The translations under genes were made by a program, and so were the position numbers. A stretch of DNA of 64,000 nucleotides from Rhexocercosporidium sp. MPI-PUGE-AT-0058. Its lineage: Eukaryota; Ascomycota; Leotiomycetes; Helotiales. Of the stretch, positions 36,001 through 49,109 are shown piece after piece; position 1 is the first letter of the stretch, and each line of letters starts with the position of its first letter. The notes beneath the pieces are model-generated. The model saw only the letters and a list, made by a program, of their open reading frames with translations. It did no database searches and was not told the origin of the DNA. The DNA lies in NCBI GenBank assembly GCA_020746875.1, contig JAGTJL010000011.1, positions 1,178,001-1,242,000 of the forward strand. The letters run 5' to 3'.

Positions 36001-38840
36001 AAAGCTCTTTATTAAAAAAGAGCTTTTAATATTAATTCGCGAGCGCACTTTAATTATTTAATTAAATACGTCTTATTTAATATATATAAAATCTGAGTGC
36101 CTTAATTATAATATGTAATAATAACTCGGAATATTAATTTTAACGAAACCTTCTTTTATTTAGGCTTTTTAAATATAAAGAAAGCAGTCGGCTAGTCGCG
36201 CTTAATATTAAAAGATCTTACGAAAATACTAAAAAAAGAAAAAGAAGATTAAGACGCTGGTTTTATTATAATTAATCGAATTAAGCGCACTTAATATATT
36301 ACAATTAAAAATTCCGTTTATTACTTTAAATAAAGAATAATTAAGCAAAGTAATAAGCGCTATAAAAGCCGATAAGTTTATAAGCTCGGGGGTATTAAAG
36401 CCTCCGGTTAAGCTTTTAAGCTCGGGAGTAAAGTAAACTACTTCTTTTTTAATTAAGTTAATAAAAGTAAATACGTTACTTTTAATTAAATTAATAGCTT
36501 TCGACTTTATTTAGCTACTTATTAGTAAGAACTCGGGGGTGATTTAATTCAAAAAGAGTATTAGACTTCTTATTTATAAGTATTTTAATTAAGTCTTAAA
36601 ACGAGCTAATACTTTAAGATAATTAACGTCTAAGAGCGTAATTAAAAAAGGTATTTTACGTAATATATTAAACTTTTAGAATAATATAAGCCCTAAGCGG
36701 AAGTCGATATTATAAATTATAATTTATTTTAGAAAGTTATACGACCGAAAGCGCGGTTTTAAGCGTCGGGGAGTATTTAAAAAGAATGCCGGCTTTAAGT
36801 AATTAAAAGCTCTTCCTTAAGTAATTAAGTACGAGAGCATCTATAATTATTTAAATTAAAAAGAAACGTAAAGCCAGGTCCACGACTATTACTCTCGATT
36901 CTAATTAAATTAAATTCTAACTTACTTAAGCCTTTTAAAAAGAAGAAAATAAAAGGCTAAGTAATTAATAAAAGTCGAAAGACTCGAATTAATAATAAAA
37001 TAATAAAACCGAATCGAAGCGTTTATATAATAATTATTAAAGAGTTAATTACGGAATTATTATAACTGTTAAGTAACCGCGAGTACTTAAAGGATTTTTA
37101 ACAACTTTTTAACTTAATTAAGAATTAATACAAAAACACGGAAAAGACTTAAACGTAATTCACGTTATTATATTAATATTTATATTTAAAAATATCGAAA
37201 TTCGATAATTAATTAAATTCTTACGGATTTATTAATCTTAATTACTTAAGGATTTATTAAATTAAAAAGACTTTAAAAACTATTCGTTAAGAGAATACTT
37301 CCAAGCCGACGCTATTAAGGAAATCACGAACCTTAAGTCTCGTAAATACTAAAGAGTCGTTAAATATATATTCGCTATAAAGTAACCGATTCCTTTAAAG
37401 TAGGTATTTTCACGCTAAAGTCGATTCGTCGGGGTATTTAACCTGCTATCGCTCTCGAGTCGTTATAAGAGGAGACTTATAGCTTAAAAAGTTAATTTTG
37501 TCGATATATGTAGTTATTTTAATTACTTACTTTTTCAGAACTATTATAATTATTACAGTTTAATTTAATTTAAAATTAATTTAATTTAATATAATTAACG
37601 CTTTTATTAACGCTAAAAGAAGTAAAATAAGTACTCGCGTACGCTGCTACTTATTAGACGGATTTAAATAAGACGGAATAATAATAGAAGTTAATCGCGC
37701 ATTTTACGGATTCAAAGACTTACCGGCGCTATAATACGGGGATTTCACTCGCACTTTAATAACTTTAAGGTTAATAGCCGACAAAGAAGAGCTTTATATA
37801 TTTATAAACGAGTAACGTACGGTTTTTGTAATATTTTATATTAATAATATTTAAGTATTTTATTATACTTTAGCTCTTAAAGACGGTAAATCGATTACCG
37901 ACGGCTTGAATATAATATATAAGCTTACCGGAAGAGAATAAACGGAGTAATTCTTAAATATTCGGATTATTAAAGATCGACTAGTAAAGAGTATTTCTTT
38001 AATATATAATACTTATATTTAAAAAGTTGCGCTTCGATTTGAATTAGTAAATAGAAATTACTTAATTATATTATTATTTTAAGTCGAGCTATTAAAAAAT
38101 TAAGAATAGGTTATATTAGCTCAAACTAAAGAGTATTAAGAAAAAGTTAAATCTGTGCTTTATACTGCAATTATATTACGCGCAGACGTTGCGTTTATTA
38201 TTTTAAAGCTTTCTTATTTCTTAATTAATCCCTCTTAAGAGCATTTAATTATAATTAATTAAATAATTCGTTATCCTTTCGGCACGTATTTCTTAATAAT
38301 TATATATAACTATTAACTGCGCGTTTCTTATTTTATTATTATATTAAATGCTTTTTTTTATAAATAATATCGAGATAAAGCGATCTTTTAATAAATATAT
38401 TTTTATACTTTTTAAAAGTTTAATTCTTTAAAAAATAGTTTTATAAGATACGATTATTACGTTTATAATATAAGCAGAGCTTTTTAAAGTTAAGCGCACC
38501 GGCAGAGAGCTTATGGCACTTCAGCGATTCTTTTACGAATTACGCTTCGATATAAGAGTAGCTTAAATGATTTTCGGTAATAATTAATAAACGATTTAGT
38601 TAATTGTTATTAAAAATCAGCGTAGTTTTATTAAGTTGCGTTACGTTAATATTCAAAATATATAATTACGCCAGGAGTTTTAAAAAAGCACTTTTATAAT
38701 AGAATATTTACTTATAAATTATATACTAGCTAACGGACTTATTAAAAACCTCTTTCGGCAGAAATTTAAAACATTTATTACTTTTATTAACTTAATGAAT
38801 ATTCGTGCTTAACTAGAGCAACTCTTTTAAGAGACTCACT
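33060..38840 (+). pseudogene. Copia-2 gag-pol, RIP-disrupted
   Basis: Plus-strand reading. Gag-like sequence at 33060-33930 is cut by the solo LTR and resumes at 34255. Integrase C-terminal features are at about 35830-36200 (PNEVF.AWF.QYFRYYNLKL, LRPD.SNLYAYGCKVYFI, RAHFNYLIKYV). RT runs at about 37300-38100, with the ALYGFKDLPALQY-type block near 37700-37730 and FYINNI (YVDDI, Asp codons changed to Asn) at about 37843-37860. RNase H ends near 38830 after a YVNIQN..LRQEF segment and an ILANGLIKNL motif (MLADGLTK type). Stops are mostly TAA/TAG. Confidence 0.82.
33940..34249 (+). repeat. Solo-LTR-like repeat B, copy 2
   Basis: 310 bp, begins TGTTGGATTTC and ends ATTCTCACA. It is flanked by a perfect 5-bp duplication GTAAA (33935-33939 and 34250-34254). 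TG...CA ends and a 5-bp TSD are those of an LTR left by recombination. It sits inside the gag-like region of Copia-2, so it is younger than Copia-2. It contains a TTACGTAGC..GCTACGTAA palindrome near 34062-34087. Confidence 0.88.
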
Positions 38841-38899
38841 TTAAAATAGTTTTTTTTATATATGTTCTTTACTTTTCATTTGTTCTTAAAATAACTATA

Positions 38900-41000
38900 T
38901 AATAAGCTTACCTTTTAATTAAAGAGCTTTATTTATATTATTATATATTCTTTTATAAAATTTTCTTTTTTAATTTTTATTTATTATTTTATCTTATTAG
39001 AAATTAATTAAGCTCGGGGATATAAATTACTGCATTTTAAAGAGTTAATTATTTTTAACGATTCTTTAATTTAAAAGTAAACGCAAGCTTTGATTTCTAA
39101 AATATAAAAAAATACTTAAAGAATAAAAGATTCTTAAGCCTTAAAAAATAAAAAAGTAGCTTATTTATTAAAAAGTAAAAGGCCTAAAACCTCCCGAATT
39201 AATTTACTTAAAGCATTAGCTATTATATTAATTAACTTATTAACGCGAGCAACTTAAGCTTCTTACTTAAGAATAAGAATAATTCTACGAATAAAAATAA
39301 CTTAAAAAGCTAAAATATTAAGGCCCGGATTATAAGCGCGAGCAGCTCCGGTAGTAGCTTCAGCAGTAATAATAGTGCGAGCAGCTTCAATAATAGTAAT
39401 AATAATAAAATAATTAATTACTCTTTTATTACTTTCCTTAATAAAAAGAGCACTTATAGCGGCAGTAATCTTCTTTTAATAATATAAGTATAAGTTATAA
39501 AAATAATTAAAAACTCTTTTTCGTCTTTTAAGAAATTAATTAAATTAATTTAATTTTTTAAATATAAAGTGAGTAACTTATCATTCTTCTTATTATTATT
39601 ATCTTTATTATTACTTTCAAATCCATTAGCAATTCTATTATTAAAACTAATAGTAGCGCCAGCAGTATATCTGCAAAAAAATCGAGAAGCGGACGTCCGC
39701 CAACGGCGCCAAAAGCGCCATTCTAGCGCTTTTGGAGCCAAAGTTGTATGTCGAAAATTTTGAGGACAGTTTCTTATTATAATAAATTAAAAGCGCGCCG
39801 AAGGCGTAAAAAGCGTCAAAAGCGCCGAAAGCGCCTAAATAGACTAGCGTATTATAACCCCACTTTTAAAAGTGGGACTTAATTATTTTATTTTATTTAA
39901 TATATTAATAAGGTTTATAAAAGTATTAATAATATATTAATAATATTAATAATATAATAATATAATAATAATAAATATGCCTCTTATAACGCCCGATTAG
40001 GGCTAGGGCCGGCTAGCGTGCGCATATAATTTACCCGAAACGAACGATTTTCTTATTATAATTTTTTTAGCGTAGATATTCATAGCGTGAGAGCTTTAGT
40101 AAGACTAGTTTTTAGGACGTGCTCGACGAAATATAAGCGAAAATTAAAAATAACGCTAATTTAACCGGATTCGGTTAATAAAAAACGCTAAGATATTTTT
40201 TAAAAAAATTTATAATATTTTAACGTTTAAATTATATTTATAAAAATTACTTAATTAAGCTTAGCGTATATTAAAATAAACTAGCGCTTTTAATACCAGC
40301 AACCGATTAAAATTTAAAAAGGCGGCTTTAGGCGTTAAAAGCGGCCTTTTAGCGAAAATAGCGAAAATGGCGAAAATGGCGGATTTGATTTCTGGGCGTC
40401 CGCCAACTTTTTTGCTGATGTAATAGCTTTATTAATATTATTACTCTAAAGGCGGCACGGATCGGGATTCTCAACTGCTCTAGCTCTTAAAAAAATTAAT
40501 AATAAATTAAAAAGTAAGAAAAAAGCAGCTGAATCGATATACTTTTTTATTAACTTTATTCTTTAACGTATTATAATATGCGAAAAAGGGAGCTTAAATA
40601 ACAGCGGGAGCAATTACGCACTTATAGCCGGATGAATAAGCGAAGTAATAAACACTCTTTTTAATAGTATTATAATACTAATTATTACTTTTTATTTAAA
40701 AGGCGCTATTAATATAACTTAAGTAAATTATTATGCGAGCACCTACTAGCTGCTTTAAAGCCTAAAGAATAGTAGCAGCACGGCGAAGAGCGAGGGCGGA
40801 GACGGAAGCAGCCGAAAGTCTTGCTTTAACGAAGACTTTCTTTTTGCTATTAATAATAATTCTGACTTATTATAACTTAATAATTATTCTTTAATTAATT
40901 AATCTTCGATTAGTTATTTTTAATTAGTCGATCTCCGATTAATAAATCGAAATTAATAAATCGAAAATCGAGCCACTTACCTTACTCTAGCGAGTAAATC
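38900..41000 (-). pseudogene. Antisense degenerate ORF in the 3' tail of Copia-2
   Basis: Between the end of pol and the 3' LTR the minus strand carries protein-like sequence. At about 40860-40700 there is an Ala/Arg-rich segment (ARLSAASVSALALRRAA). Past the inserted repeat A, at about 39480-38950, a frame with few stops runs from IIEAARTIITAEATTGAARA through LINIIANALSKLIREV. The family is not recognised. Position and strand match the antisense frame in Copia-1, which suggests a shared extra gene of this copia lineage. Confidence 0.45.
39669..40419 (+). repeat. Interspersed repeat A, copy 2
   Basis: 751 bp, similar throughout to 2546-3278, in the same orientation, inserted in the 3' tail of Copia-2. 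The same imperfect terminal inverted repeats, the GGCGC palindrome cluster at the left and GGCGAAAA units at the right are present. It has no coding capacity. Confidence 0.65.
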
Positions 41001-41305
41001 GTCCTTCTTATATAACGATTCTGGCGGAGCGCTTAAATATATTTATAATATCGAAGAGAGCAGTTAATTAGTTAATTAATTAATAAATTAATTAAGTAAT
41101 AGATCGAGAGTAGTCGATCTGTGAGTTATCGAGTATTATAAGTTCAAGTTTAATAAGAAAATCGTTAATTTATATAATTAAGTTATTTGCTTAATTATTA
41201 TATATAAGTGAATTTATTTACCTAATTCTTTCTTATTATTTACTCTCGCTTAATACAGCTAATTATAATAGCAGTAGCTTATTATTATTAATTACTTAAA
41301 AGGTA

Positions 41306-41488
41306 TATCGTATAAGCACGGGCAGCTGCTTTCTTGGCACTACACGTGACCTAATTAGGTTCTGCTACTGTAGGCCGCTTTTAAGAGAATAACGGTTTTT
41401 TCTGATTTTTAGAGCTTTTAGAATATTAATTAATTACTTTAATTTAATTAAAACTGCTCGCAGTGCTTTAATCCACTTCTTCACTACA
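41306..41488 (+). repeat. Copia-2 3' LTR
   Basis: 183 bp, partner of 32442-32626. Confidence 0.8.
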
Positions 41489-41599
41489 CTTGAATAATAT
41501 ATAGAATATAACTAAAGCTTTATATTATATAATTGAGTCTTATTCCAATTGCAGAATTGTTACTTATTACCGGGAGGGATAAGTGACAGAGTGCAATCA

Positions 41600-44500
41600 A
41601 TAAATAGAATAGTCCTTTTAACGGACTAAATACAAGCGACCTCGCCTAGTATCCTTATAAGCCTGAATAAAATTAACTTCGAACTCTTCTTATCCTTGAA
41701 CTTGAATTGCTTCCGAGCTGACTTGGACTCCCTTTTGTCCTTATTATAGCTTTAAAAGTAATACGTAAAAAGTATCGTACATATAATAGCTCGGAGGCAA
41801 TTCGAGTTAATATACTTGACCGTAATAATAAATAATCCTCTTAACTTTAAAAAGTCCTAAAAACTTATTAATAAGCTTCCGAGAAAGCCTTAACTATTAA
41901 AGGTGCTTTATAACTCATAAAATTATATCTCTGACTTAAAACTTAATCTTTTTATATTTAATATTATAAAACTTTTTATAAGATTTAAAAGTAATTCGAA
42001 GCTTTTCCGTAAGTACTTCTCTTTTTTATTATAAAAGTCTTATTCTTTTAATTATAATAAATGTTCCTCTTTCTTAAACGTCGTCCTTAACGTTCGAATT
42101 AAGCTTTAAATTAAACTCGTATAATATTTAAAAAGATATCGAATCGGTAGACGTATACACTAAATTATTATATATAAACTCGGCTAAGGCTAGCTTAGAA
42201 GCTTAATTATCTTAGCGATAATTATAATAAGTCCTTAAATAAAATTTTAAGACTTAGTTTTGTCGTTCGGTTTACTTATTAATTTGTGGATAAAATATAA
42301 TATTAAGTCGACGTCGAACTTAAAATTAAAATATTATTAAAGACTAGAACTTACTTATGAAAACAGAACCTTTGTCGATAGTAATACTTTTAAGGCCTTT
42401 AAAGTCCTTATATATATATTATATAAAGAGCTCGGCTAGCTTTAGTATAATAATCGTTTTTATTATAGAGATATACCGAATTAACTTTGTAAACCGATCG
42501 ACGATTATAAGAATAGAATTATATACTCGACTTATTCTTTTGCTTAGCGGTAAATTTATAATAAAATTTATAATTATTTCTTTTTAAGATTTTGAAAAGA
42601 TAAGGAATAAGGCTAACTTGTCGTAAGGTCGGTGCTTTTTTTTTTTTTTTTTTTTAATACTTTGCGTAAACACTTATATATTTCTTAATATTGATGCGTA
42701 ATATTTACTAAAAGTATTTCCTCGAAATTAATTCGAAGGTTTTTTAGAACCCGAAATGCCTTATTATAATATTATTATAATTAATACTTAAAATCTTACT
42801 CCGAAGTAACTTCTTAAGTAATATATAAGTCCTGTTATAATTGTTGGATTTGACTTCGGTAACTCGTGCCGATTCTACCTTAGAATAACCGAAGGAGTTT
42901 CTATTGCGTTACGCGGCCCGGAAATTACTCTTGTATTCCGGGAAATTACATTCGTATTTAATTACGTAATCGCAAAAGCTTTTAGAAAAGCTATTATCTT
43001 ATATATAACTACCGAAGAGCTCTTTAAGCCCTTTAAGTAAGTAAGTAAGTAAGCAAGCAAATAATTAATTTTACTTTGTCTTTAATCACGTATTCGACCA
43101 ACTGCGCTTCCTTATTCCTAATTAGCTCGCTTATTCTCACAATAATATCGTAATAACTTATCTTTATATATCTTTTAATATCCTTCGGACTTAGTTCGAC
43201 GTCCTCTCGGAATCGATTTATACGTCTTATTTATTATAAAAAGATTTGCCTTTTATAAATTAAAAATTATACTTTAAATTAGTTCCGAAAGTTTATTGCC
43301 TATTATTTCGGTTTATAATAATATAACTATTACTCGCCGTAGTATATATTGTTTATAATTAATAATATTAGCAATAAACCCGTTAAGGGTCCCTTATACC
43401 CCCTTTGATTGCATTTCGCTGCCTTATAAATCCTTATAAATAATTCTTAATCTGGCTTCGATAATTCATCGGTACGGGGTGATTTAAGCCCCGACTTTAA
43501 AAATATTATTAATAAAGGCCTTCTTTTTTATAATATTATAGCTAAGCGTAGCTTTTAATATAACGTCGGTAATTACTCTTTCTCTTTATCTTTACTTCGG
43601 CTTACTTCCGAGTCTTTAAGGTTAGGCCTTCGAGAAGGTCCGTCGGTAAGGTTAAAAACCCCCGTTCGATATTTAATCATAAAATCGAACTCCGCTAGCT
43701 TATCAGCCTATTTTGCTTATCGTCCGGTAAGCTTTCGTTTTGTTATAAAATACTTGAGGTTATAATAATCCGTCCGAACTATAATAATATCGGAAGCACC
43801 TCGAAGATACTGGCTTTATTACTTAAACGCATATACTATTGCTGTTAGCTTTCCGTCGTGAATCTTATACCTCTACTCAGTCGGCGAAAGCTTCTTTAAA
43901 TAAAAGGCGATAAGGTATTATCGAGCCTCTGTACTCTTTTTAAAGAGCTAAAATAAGATTTTATTAATAATAAACTTTAAAGCATTTGTTTTTACTCGAA
44001 TCTTTAGCTTAAGATCGAGGTGACAAAAGATTAGAGCTTAAGAAAATCTTTCTCGTAAAATTAAAAATGCCGTAATAGCCCTGCGAAGAAACCGAAAAAG
44101 CTCCGTTTTTCTTTTTCTTTATATTCCTTTTAGTAAATCAATAATAAGCTAAGTAACTTTAGCGTAACTACGGATGAAATAGCAATAAAAGTTCATAAAT
44201 CTTAAGAATATTTATATATCTCGCCACGACTTAAGTAAAGGCTACTTTTAAATACTTTCGACTCTAAAAGGATTTATTTAAATGTCTGTCAGGCCTATTA
44301 CGAACCCTAGAAACTCTATAATATTAGTATTAAATGCGCACTTCTTAAAGTTAGCGTAGAGTTTATATATGCGAAGCTTTTCGAGGACCTCTTAAACTGC
44401 TTTTATATAATTTTTAATATTTTCGGAGAAAATAAGAATATCGTTTAAGTAGACTATATAAGTGACGTCTATTAATTTAATTAAGGCTTAATTAATATAA

Positions 44501-46150
44501 TAGACGTCAATATTGTAAAAGTATTCGAGAGCTTAAAGGGAAGTATATAATACTTAAAGTGCTCGTATTACGTCCGAAATGCTATCTTTTACTTATTGCC
44601 TTACTTAATCCGGAATTAGTAATACATATCTTTTAAGTTTAACCTCGTGAATACCTTAACGCGTCTTAACCGGTTAAAAGTTATATTAATTAAAGGTAAA
44701 AGAGTCCGATTCTTTATTATAATAATATTAAGCCCTGTGTAATCGAAATATAATCGTAGTCTTCCGCCTTTTTTAAGCACAAATAAAATAAGTGCCCTTA
44801 TAAGGCTAATAGACCTTTAAATCCAACCCTTTTTCAAACTCGCTTCGAGGTATTTTCGGAGTATTATCAGCTTTAATTCAGAAAGTAAGTAAAAGAGTCC
44901 TTATAATAGTTTCTTATTAGGCTCCAGATCGATTCGGTGTTTTATCGAGTAGTATTTAGGTAATATCTTAGCGCTTATCTTACTAAAAATATCTTAGTAA
45001 TTAATATACTTCAGAAGTAATTCGGTATCGTTAGTAATCCTTACGTTAAGTACGACGTAATATATTTAATCCTTTTAAGTCTTCTTCGCTAATTTCTTCG
45101 CCGAAATAATATTAATTTAACTCTTTTTAGAAGGAAACCGCTAAGTCTTCGATCAAAAGCTAATAATAAGGTCAACTTCTTTAAGCTAAGGAAACCCTAA
45201 AATAAAAGTGACTCCTAGAATCTCGAAGTCGTAGGCAATAAACGACTGCTAATGCCCTTTCGTGATGCCTTCACTATTAATAATATATAATTATAAAGAG
45301 TAAATTCCGTAAGTAATAACTTCTATCCTTTTAATTATAATTAAATTAATTTAATTAGTTATAAGCTTTTATTTACATTTAATTATAAGCGCCTAAGAAA
45401 TATAATTGCCTTTGGCACTGCTATTAAGAAGTGCTCGCTCGATCCGCACTCTCTCGTTTTAAGTCCGAATCTCTATTAATATTATAATCCTTTGCCGTTT
45501 TTCTTCCTCGCTCGACTTTATTAATAATAAAAAGATTAAAATCAGGCTAGTCTATTTCCCGTCTATTATTATTCCGTATAATCGAGAGAAATATACCCTT
45601 TTTTTAATAATTATAATATATATATTAGATGGAGTTCACGGTAAGCAAAGCTTCGTAAAAGTTCAGGGTAAATATATTCGAAGAACTAATCTCTGGCTTT
45701 CGAAGAAGTCTAAAAGAGAAGCGTATATATAAAAAGAGTTACCCGTAAGGAGAAGCAAAACGCCGGCGTAATTAAAAGTATAAGTAAAACTGATTTTACT
45801 AATACCGTAGAAGCCTCGGCTTCTTTAAGCTACAGGTCCGATTCTATATAAATAAAATAAATAAGCGTGCATATAATAACTATTCCCTCTCTTAATAATA
45901 GCTTCCGCGATACCGATACTTTAATTAATAATATATCGGTACGCATTCGCGTCGCTTAAAGCGAGGACCAGGCCGCGGTAGATCGGATAATCGCATTCCG
46001 GTTGATGAGTTTAGCTAATCAGATTAATACGATTATTTAGATTACTACGCTAAGCATATAATACTGCACCGCGATTAGTCCGTCGGACGTCGTCCGATTA
46101 CTTTATAAGCCGTCTTATATAATATATTAATATTCTTACTTAGCAGATAA
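41600..46150 (-). mobile_element. Gypsy-3: degenerate Ty3/gypsy element, LTRs not found
   Basis: Minus-strand protease (NSEGITKGH, then SFIAYDFEILGV, then ILGFP.LKEVD) lies at about 45350-45130. RT is at about 44700-44000, with VYLNDILIFSENIK (YLDDILIFS type) at about 44460-44420. RNase H lies at about 43990-43650 and ends in a GVFNLTDGP-like segment. Integrase follows at about 42640-41900 (SKRISRVYNSILIIVDRFTK; DKGSVFISKF). A solo LTR (42842-43141) interrupts the region between RNase H and integrase. No flanking LTR pair was found; the left side abuts the Copia-2 3' LTR. Confidence 0.75.
42842..43141 (+). repeat. Solo-LTR-like repeat B, copy 3
   Basis: 300 bp, begins TGTTGGATTTG and ends ATTCTCACA, with a perfect 5-bp duplication ATAAT (42837-42841 and 43142-43146). 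It is inserted into Gypsy-3. It includes a (GTAA)n/(GCAA)n run. Confidence 0.9.
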
Positions 46151-46199
46151 GGATAGCTTTATAAAATAATAGAAGATATTTGCTTCAGTTATAAGACCC

Positions 46200-49050
46200 T
46201 TACGCATATATATAAGAGTTCTTATATTTATATTTAAGTATTATAATTATTATTATTATTAGAGAATTATTTTCGGTCGGCGAAATAATAAGCAAGTTGC
46301 GCGCTAGTAGCGTATTCACGTTTATTTACTAAGTGAATAAAATACAAATAATACAAATATAATAATATAATTACGTAATAATTGCGATTCCGCTACCTCG
46401 CCGAGATATATATATAAATAGCTTTTTCGTCGCGTTAATAATAACCTTTCCTCTTTAGCTTATTTATATATAATACTCGTACTTATACGTCGCTATCTTT
46501 CCGTCTTTTTTCTTCTTCTTTTCTTTAATTAATTATTAACTTTATTATTATATCTTTCAGTTAGCGTCTTAAGTCTATCGCATCTAATAATCCTGCGAAC
46601 TAGCCTCGTAAAAGCTTTTACGGCTAATGCTTTAAAATTATATTAATTAACCCCTTCTTCCGCTGCATTAATAAAAAAAGCAAGAAGAATTATAACCGCT
46701 ACTCCGAGTAAAAAGCCGTTTATATTATCCTACGTACTTATATTTATAAAGTTTATTAATAATATAATATTAAACGCGTTAAAAGTAAACCGTATATTAA
46801 CCGTAAAATAAATAATTTTTTTATTCTTTTTATAAGAATATCTGTATTATAAAGAACCTTGCTTTCGATTTCGAGAACTAATTGCGCGAGAATAACTAAT
46901 ATAATACCGGCGTCGCCTCTGAGAATTATAACTTCACGCTTTTTATAAGAGTTTAAAGCTTGGCTACTTAACTCGAGAAGCATCGTATAACCGATTCCTC
47001 GTCGCGCGTGTCTTTTAAGCTCGATAAGAAAAATACCGATTAAATCTTTTTTTATTAATACTCTTCTTATAAATTATACTTTCTTTTCCGTAATATTATT
47101 AATATATTAATAAAATAAAGGAATTCGAGAAGTTTTATAAGAATATAATACGCTTAATCGGTAATATATTTAAGTTTAAGAACGCTTATATTATTACTTT
47201 TATTTCCGAGGCCGACTAAATTACGCACGATTTAATAAAATAATTAATAATAAAAATTCGATTATACCGCGAAGTTATAATAATTATTATAAGTATTCCG
47301 TGCTTTTTTTGCTATTAATATATATTAATATTATATTAAAGTAATATTACATTAAACAAGATTATTAAAGTTATTTTAAGAGATATCTTATAATTCCTTA
47401 GCGCTTAATAAATATTATAAAACACGTTTAAGTTTAGCGTTAAGGAATTTAAGATTTTCGGATAATTTAATTTATAAAATAAATATCTTATACTTTAAGT
47501 ACTTGCAATAGAATTACGCTGCTATTTTATAACCGGAATAAAATCTCGTTGCTTTTTAAATTATAATCTAAATATATCTTATAAGCTTATTCTTCTTTAA
47601 TATAATATTATATATTTTATATTTACGCCGGTATTACTTCTGAAATTTTAATAAAACTTTCAAAACTTTTATAAAAAAAAAAAAAAAAGGTATTTTTATT
47701 TATAATCGGCGATATTTTTTTTAGCTTTTTGACTTTTCGTAATCTTCCCGGCTTTTTCGTAAATTACGCGGAAGTTTTATATTTTTTTATATCCGATATT
47801 TAACTTTTTAATTTATAATTCTTATTATATATATTAAGAATTTCTTTAATATTCTTAAGATTTAAATATATTAAAAGTTAAGTATTATAATCTTCCGGGA
47901 AATCTTTTTATTTAATTAAATATTTCTTAATCTTACTTCTTTTATCTTATTTATAATTAAAGATATTCTTAATTTCTTATTCTTAAAAGTCATTTTCTTC
48001 GCTTAGCTCCGGAAGCTTACCGAATAAGTAATTATTTAATTACTTATTAAATTATATTATATATTCTTTTAGTAAAATATATAAAATATATAAAATATTA
48101 AATAAAGCTTTTTATATAAGTTTAACAGCTTTAGAATATATATCGCATTACTTACGCATTTAATAATCTAAAATAAGCCGATATATTTTAGTAATAGTTT
48201 TCTAGTCTTTAGTTAAATATTCTTAATATTAAGTATTACTTATTATTTCAACTAGAAATATTTATTTAAATACTAAGCGTTATAATAACCTTCCCGATTT
48301 TATTACGCACGATCTTAAACTTTCGCAAGTTCAGCTCGTTAATTATTTAATAATTTAACTTTATCTTAAGCAGCTAATACTTCTCTTTCTTAAATATTAT
48401 TCTTAGAATTCCATAATATTACCGGCTTATAACTGTAATAAACTTAAAATAAAAATATTTAAAACGTTTAATAAAAGCTAGTTTCCTTATTTAATTTTTC
48501 TATAATATTCCGTAAAAAGCGCGGAAATATATTTCCAGATTTTAGTTTTATTTTTTTATTTTTTTATTCGTTTAAAAATAATATATAAAGCTTAATTTTT
48601 ATTTAATATATATATAAAAGCAAAAAGTAAATTAGAATTTATTAATAAATACCGTATCTTTATCGAATACGATACCTTGAAATACGCTAAAAAAAGAAAA
48701 TAATTTTTCGAATAATAATTCCGTAAGTTCGGGAGTATTAATCGTTTTACGATATATTAAGTACTAAGCTATCTTCGAATACTAATTAATAATTATTAAT
48801 ATATAATTAAGATTTAAGCTATTAAATAAATTTTTATAAAGCGGTAATTTTATAATAAAATTTATTAAAATCTCGGATTAAAACCGCGAAAGCTTCGAGA
48901 GACTTATTAAAAGTTTATATAACGTATATCGTTTCGATTTAATCTTTTAATAAATATCGTATTCTTTAATATATATTTTAATATCGTTTTCTATTTTATC
49001 TTAAAAGTAAGTTCTGCGGAAGAATTACGAAGTTTTTATAATATCGTAAT
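46200..49050 (-). mobile_element. Gypsy-4: degenerate chromovirus 3' part and flanking AT-rich DNA
   Basis: On the minus strand, integrase-like sequence at about 49000-48400 (NYILIIIN.YSKIA, then FQGIVFDKDTVF, then KLFSFFSV) is followed by a chromodomain-type tail near 48000-47850 (LNLKNIKEILNIYNK). Stops are dense. Upstream RT is missing: the element is cut near 49.03-49.11 kb, where composition changes abruptly. The stretch 46200-47650 is unresolved; it includes a 76-codon minus-strand frame (46756-46983) without recognisable domains and could include the LTR. Confidence 0.55.
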
Positions 49051-49109
49051 ATCTTATTAATAAGTTTTTATAATATCGTAATATCTTATTAATAAGTTAT
49101 TATAATATT
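49032..49109. repeat. 32-bp direct tandem repeat at the RIP boundary
   Basis: A 32-bp unit (GTTTTTATAATATCGTAATA...) occurs at 49032-49063 and exactly again at 49064-49095, followed by a partial third copy to 49109. It marks the edge of the degraded gypsy DNA. Confidence 0.75.

Larger units (their letters stand above)
32442..41488 (+). mobile_element. Copia-2: RIP-mutated Ty1/copia element with two nested insertions
   Basis: Similar LTRs at 32442-32626 (185 bp) and 41306-41488 (183 bp) begin TGTCGTATAAGC / TATCGTATAAGC and end CTATA / CTACA. Coding is on the plus strand. A purine-rich CTTAAAAGG precedes the right LTR, as expected for a PPT. The element is interrupted by solo LTR B copy 2 (33940-34249, TSD GTAAA) and repeat A copy 2 (39669-40419). 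Flanking 5-mers do not match (ATACC left, CTTGA right), so either a TSD has decayed or the two LTRs derive from different insertions joined by recombination. Confidence 0.8.

Noticed and set aside
39550..39763. Overlapping open frames on both strands at the start of repeat A copy 2
   Set aside because: They lie across the repeat boundary and read the palindromic GGCGC cluster; no coding evidence. The same applies to 2479-2667 at copy 1.
41566..41596. Near-palindrome TGTTACTTAT..ATAAGTGACA considered as an LTR end of Gypsy-3
   Set aside because: No second copy upstream of Gypsy-3 could be found, so the LTR call is not supported.
42637..42656. Long poly-T run, and poly-A run near 47681, considered as LINE tails
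   Set aside because: They lie inside or next to gypsy coding remains with no LINE sequence beside them; homopolymer expansion in AT-rich DNA is enough.
46756..46983. Minus-strand open frame of 75 residues inside Gypsy-4 surroundings
   Set aside because: Part of a longer degenerate frame; I could not assign it to gag, pol or a host gene, so it is mentioned but not called.
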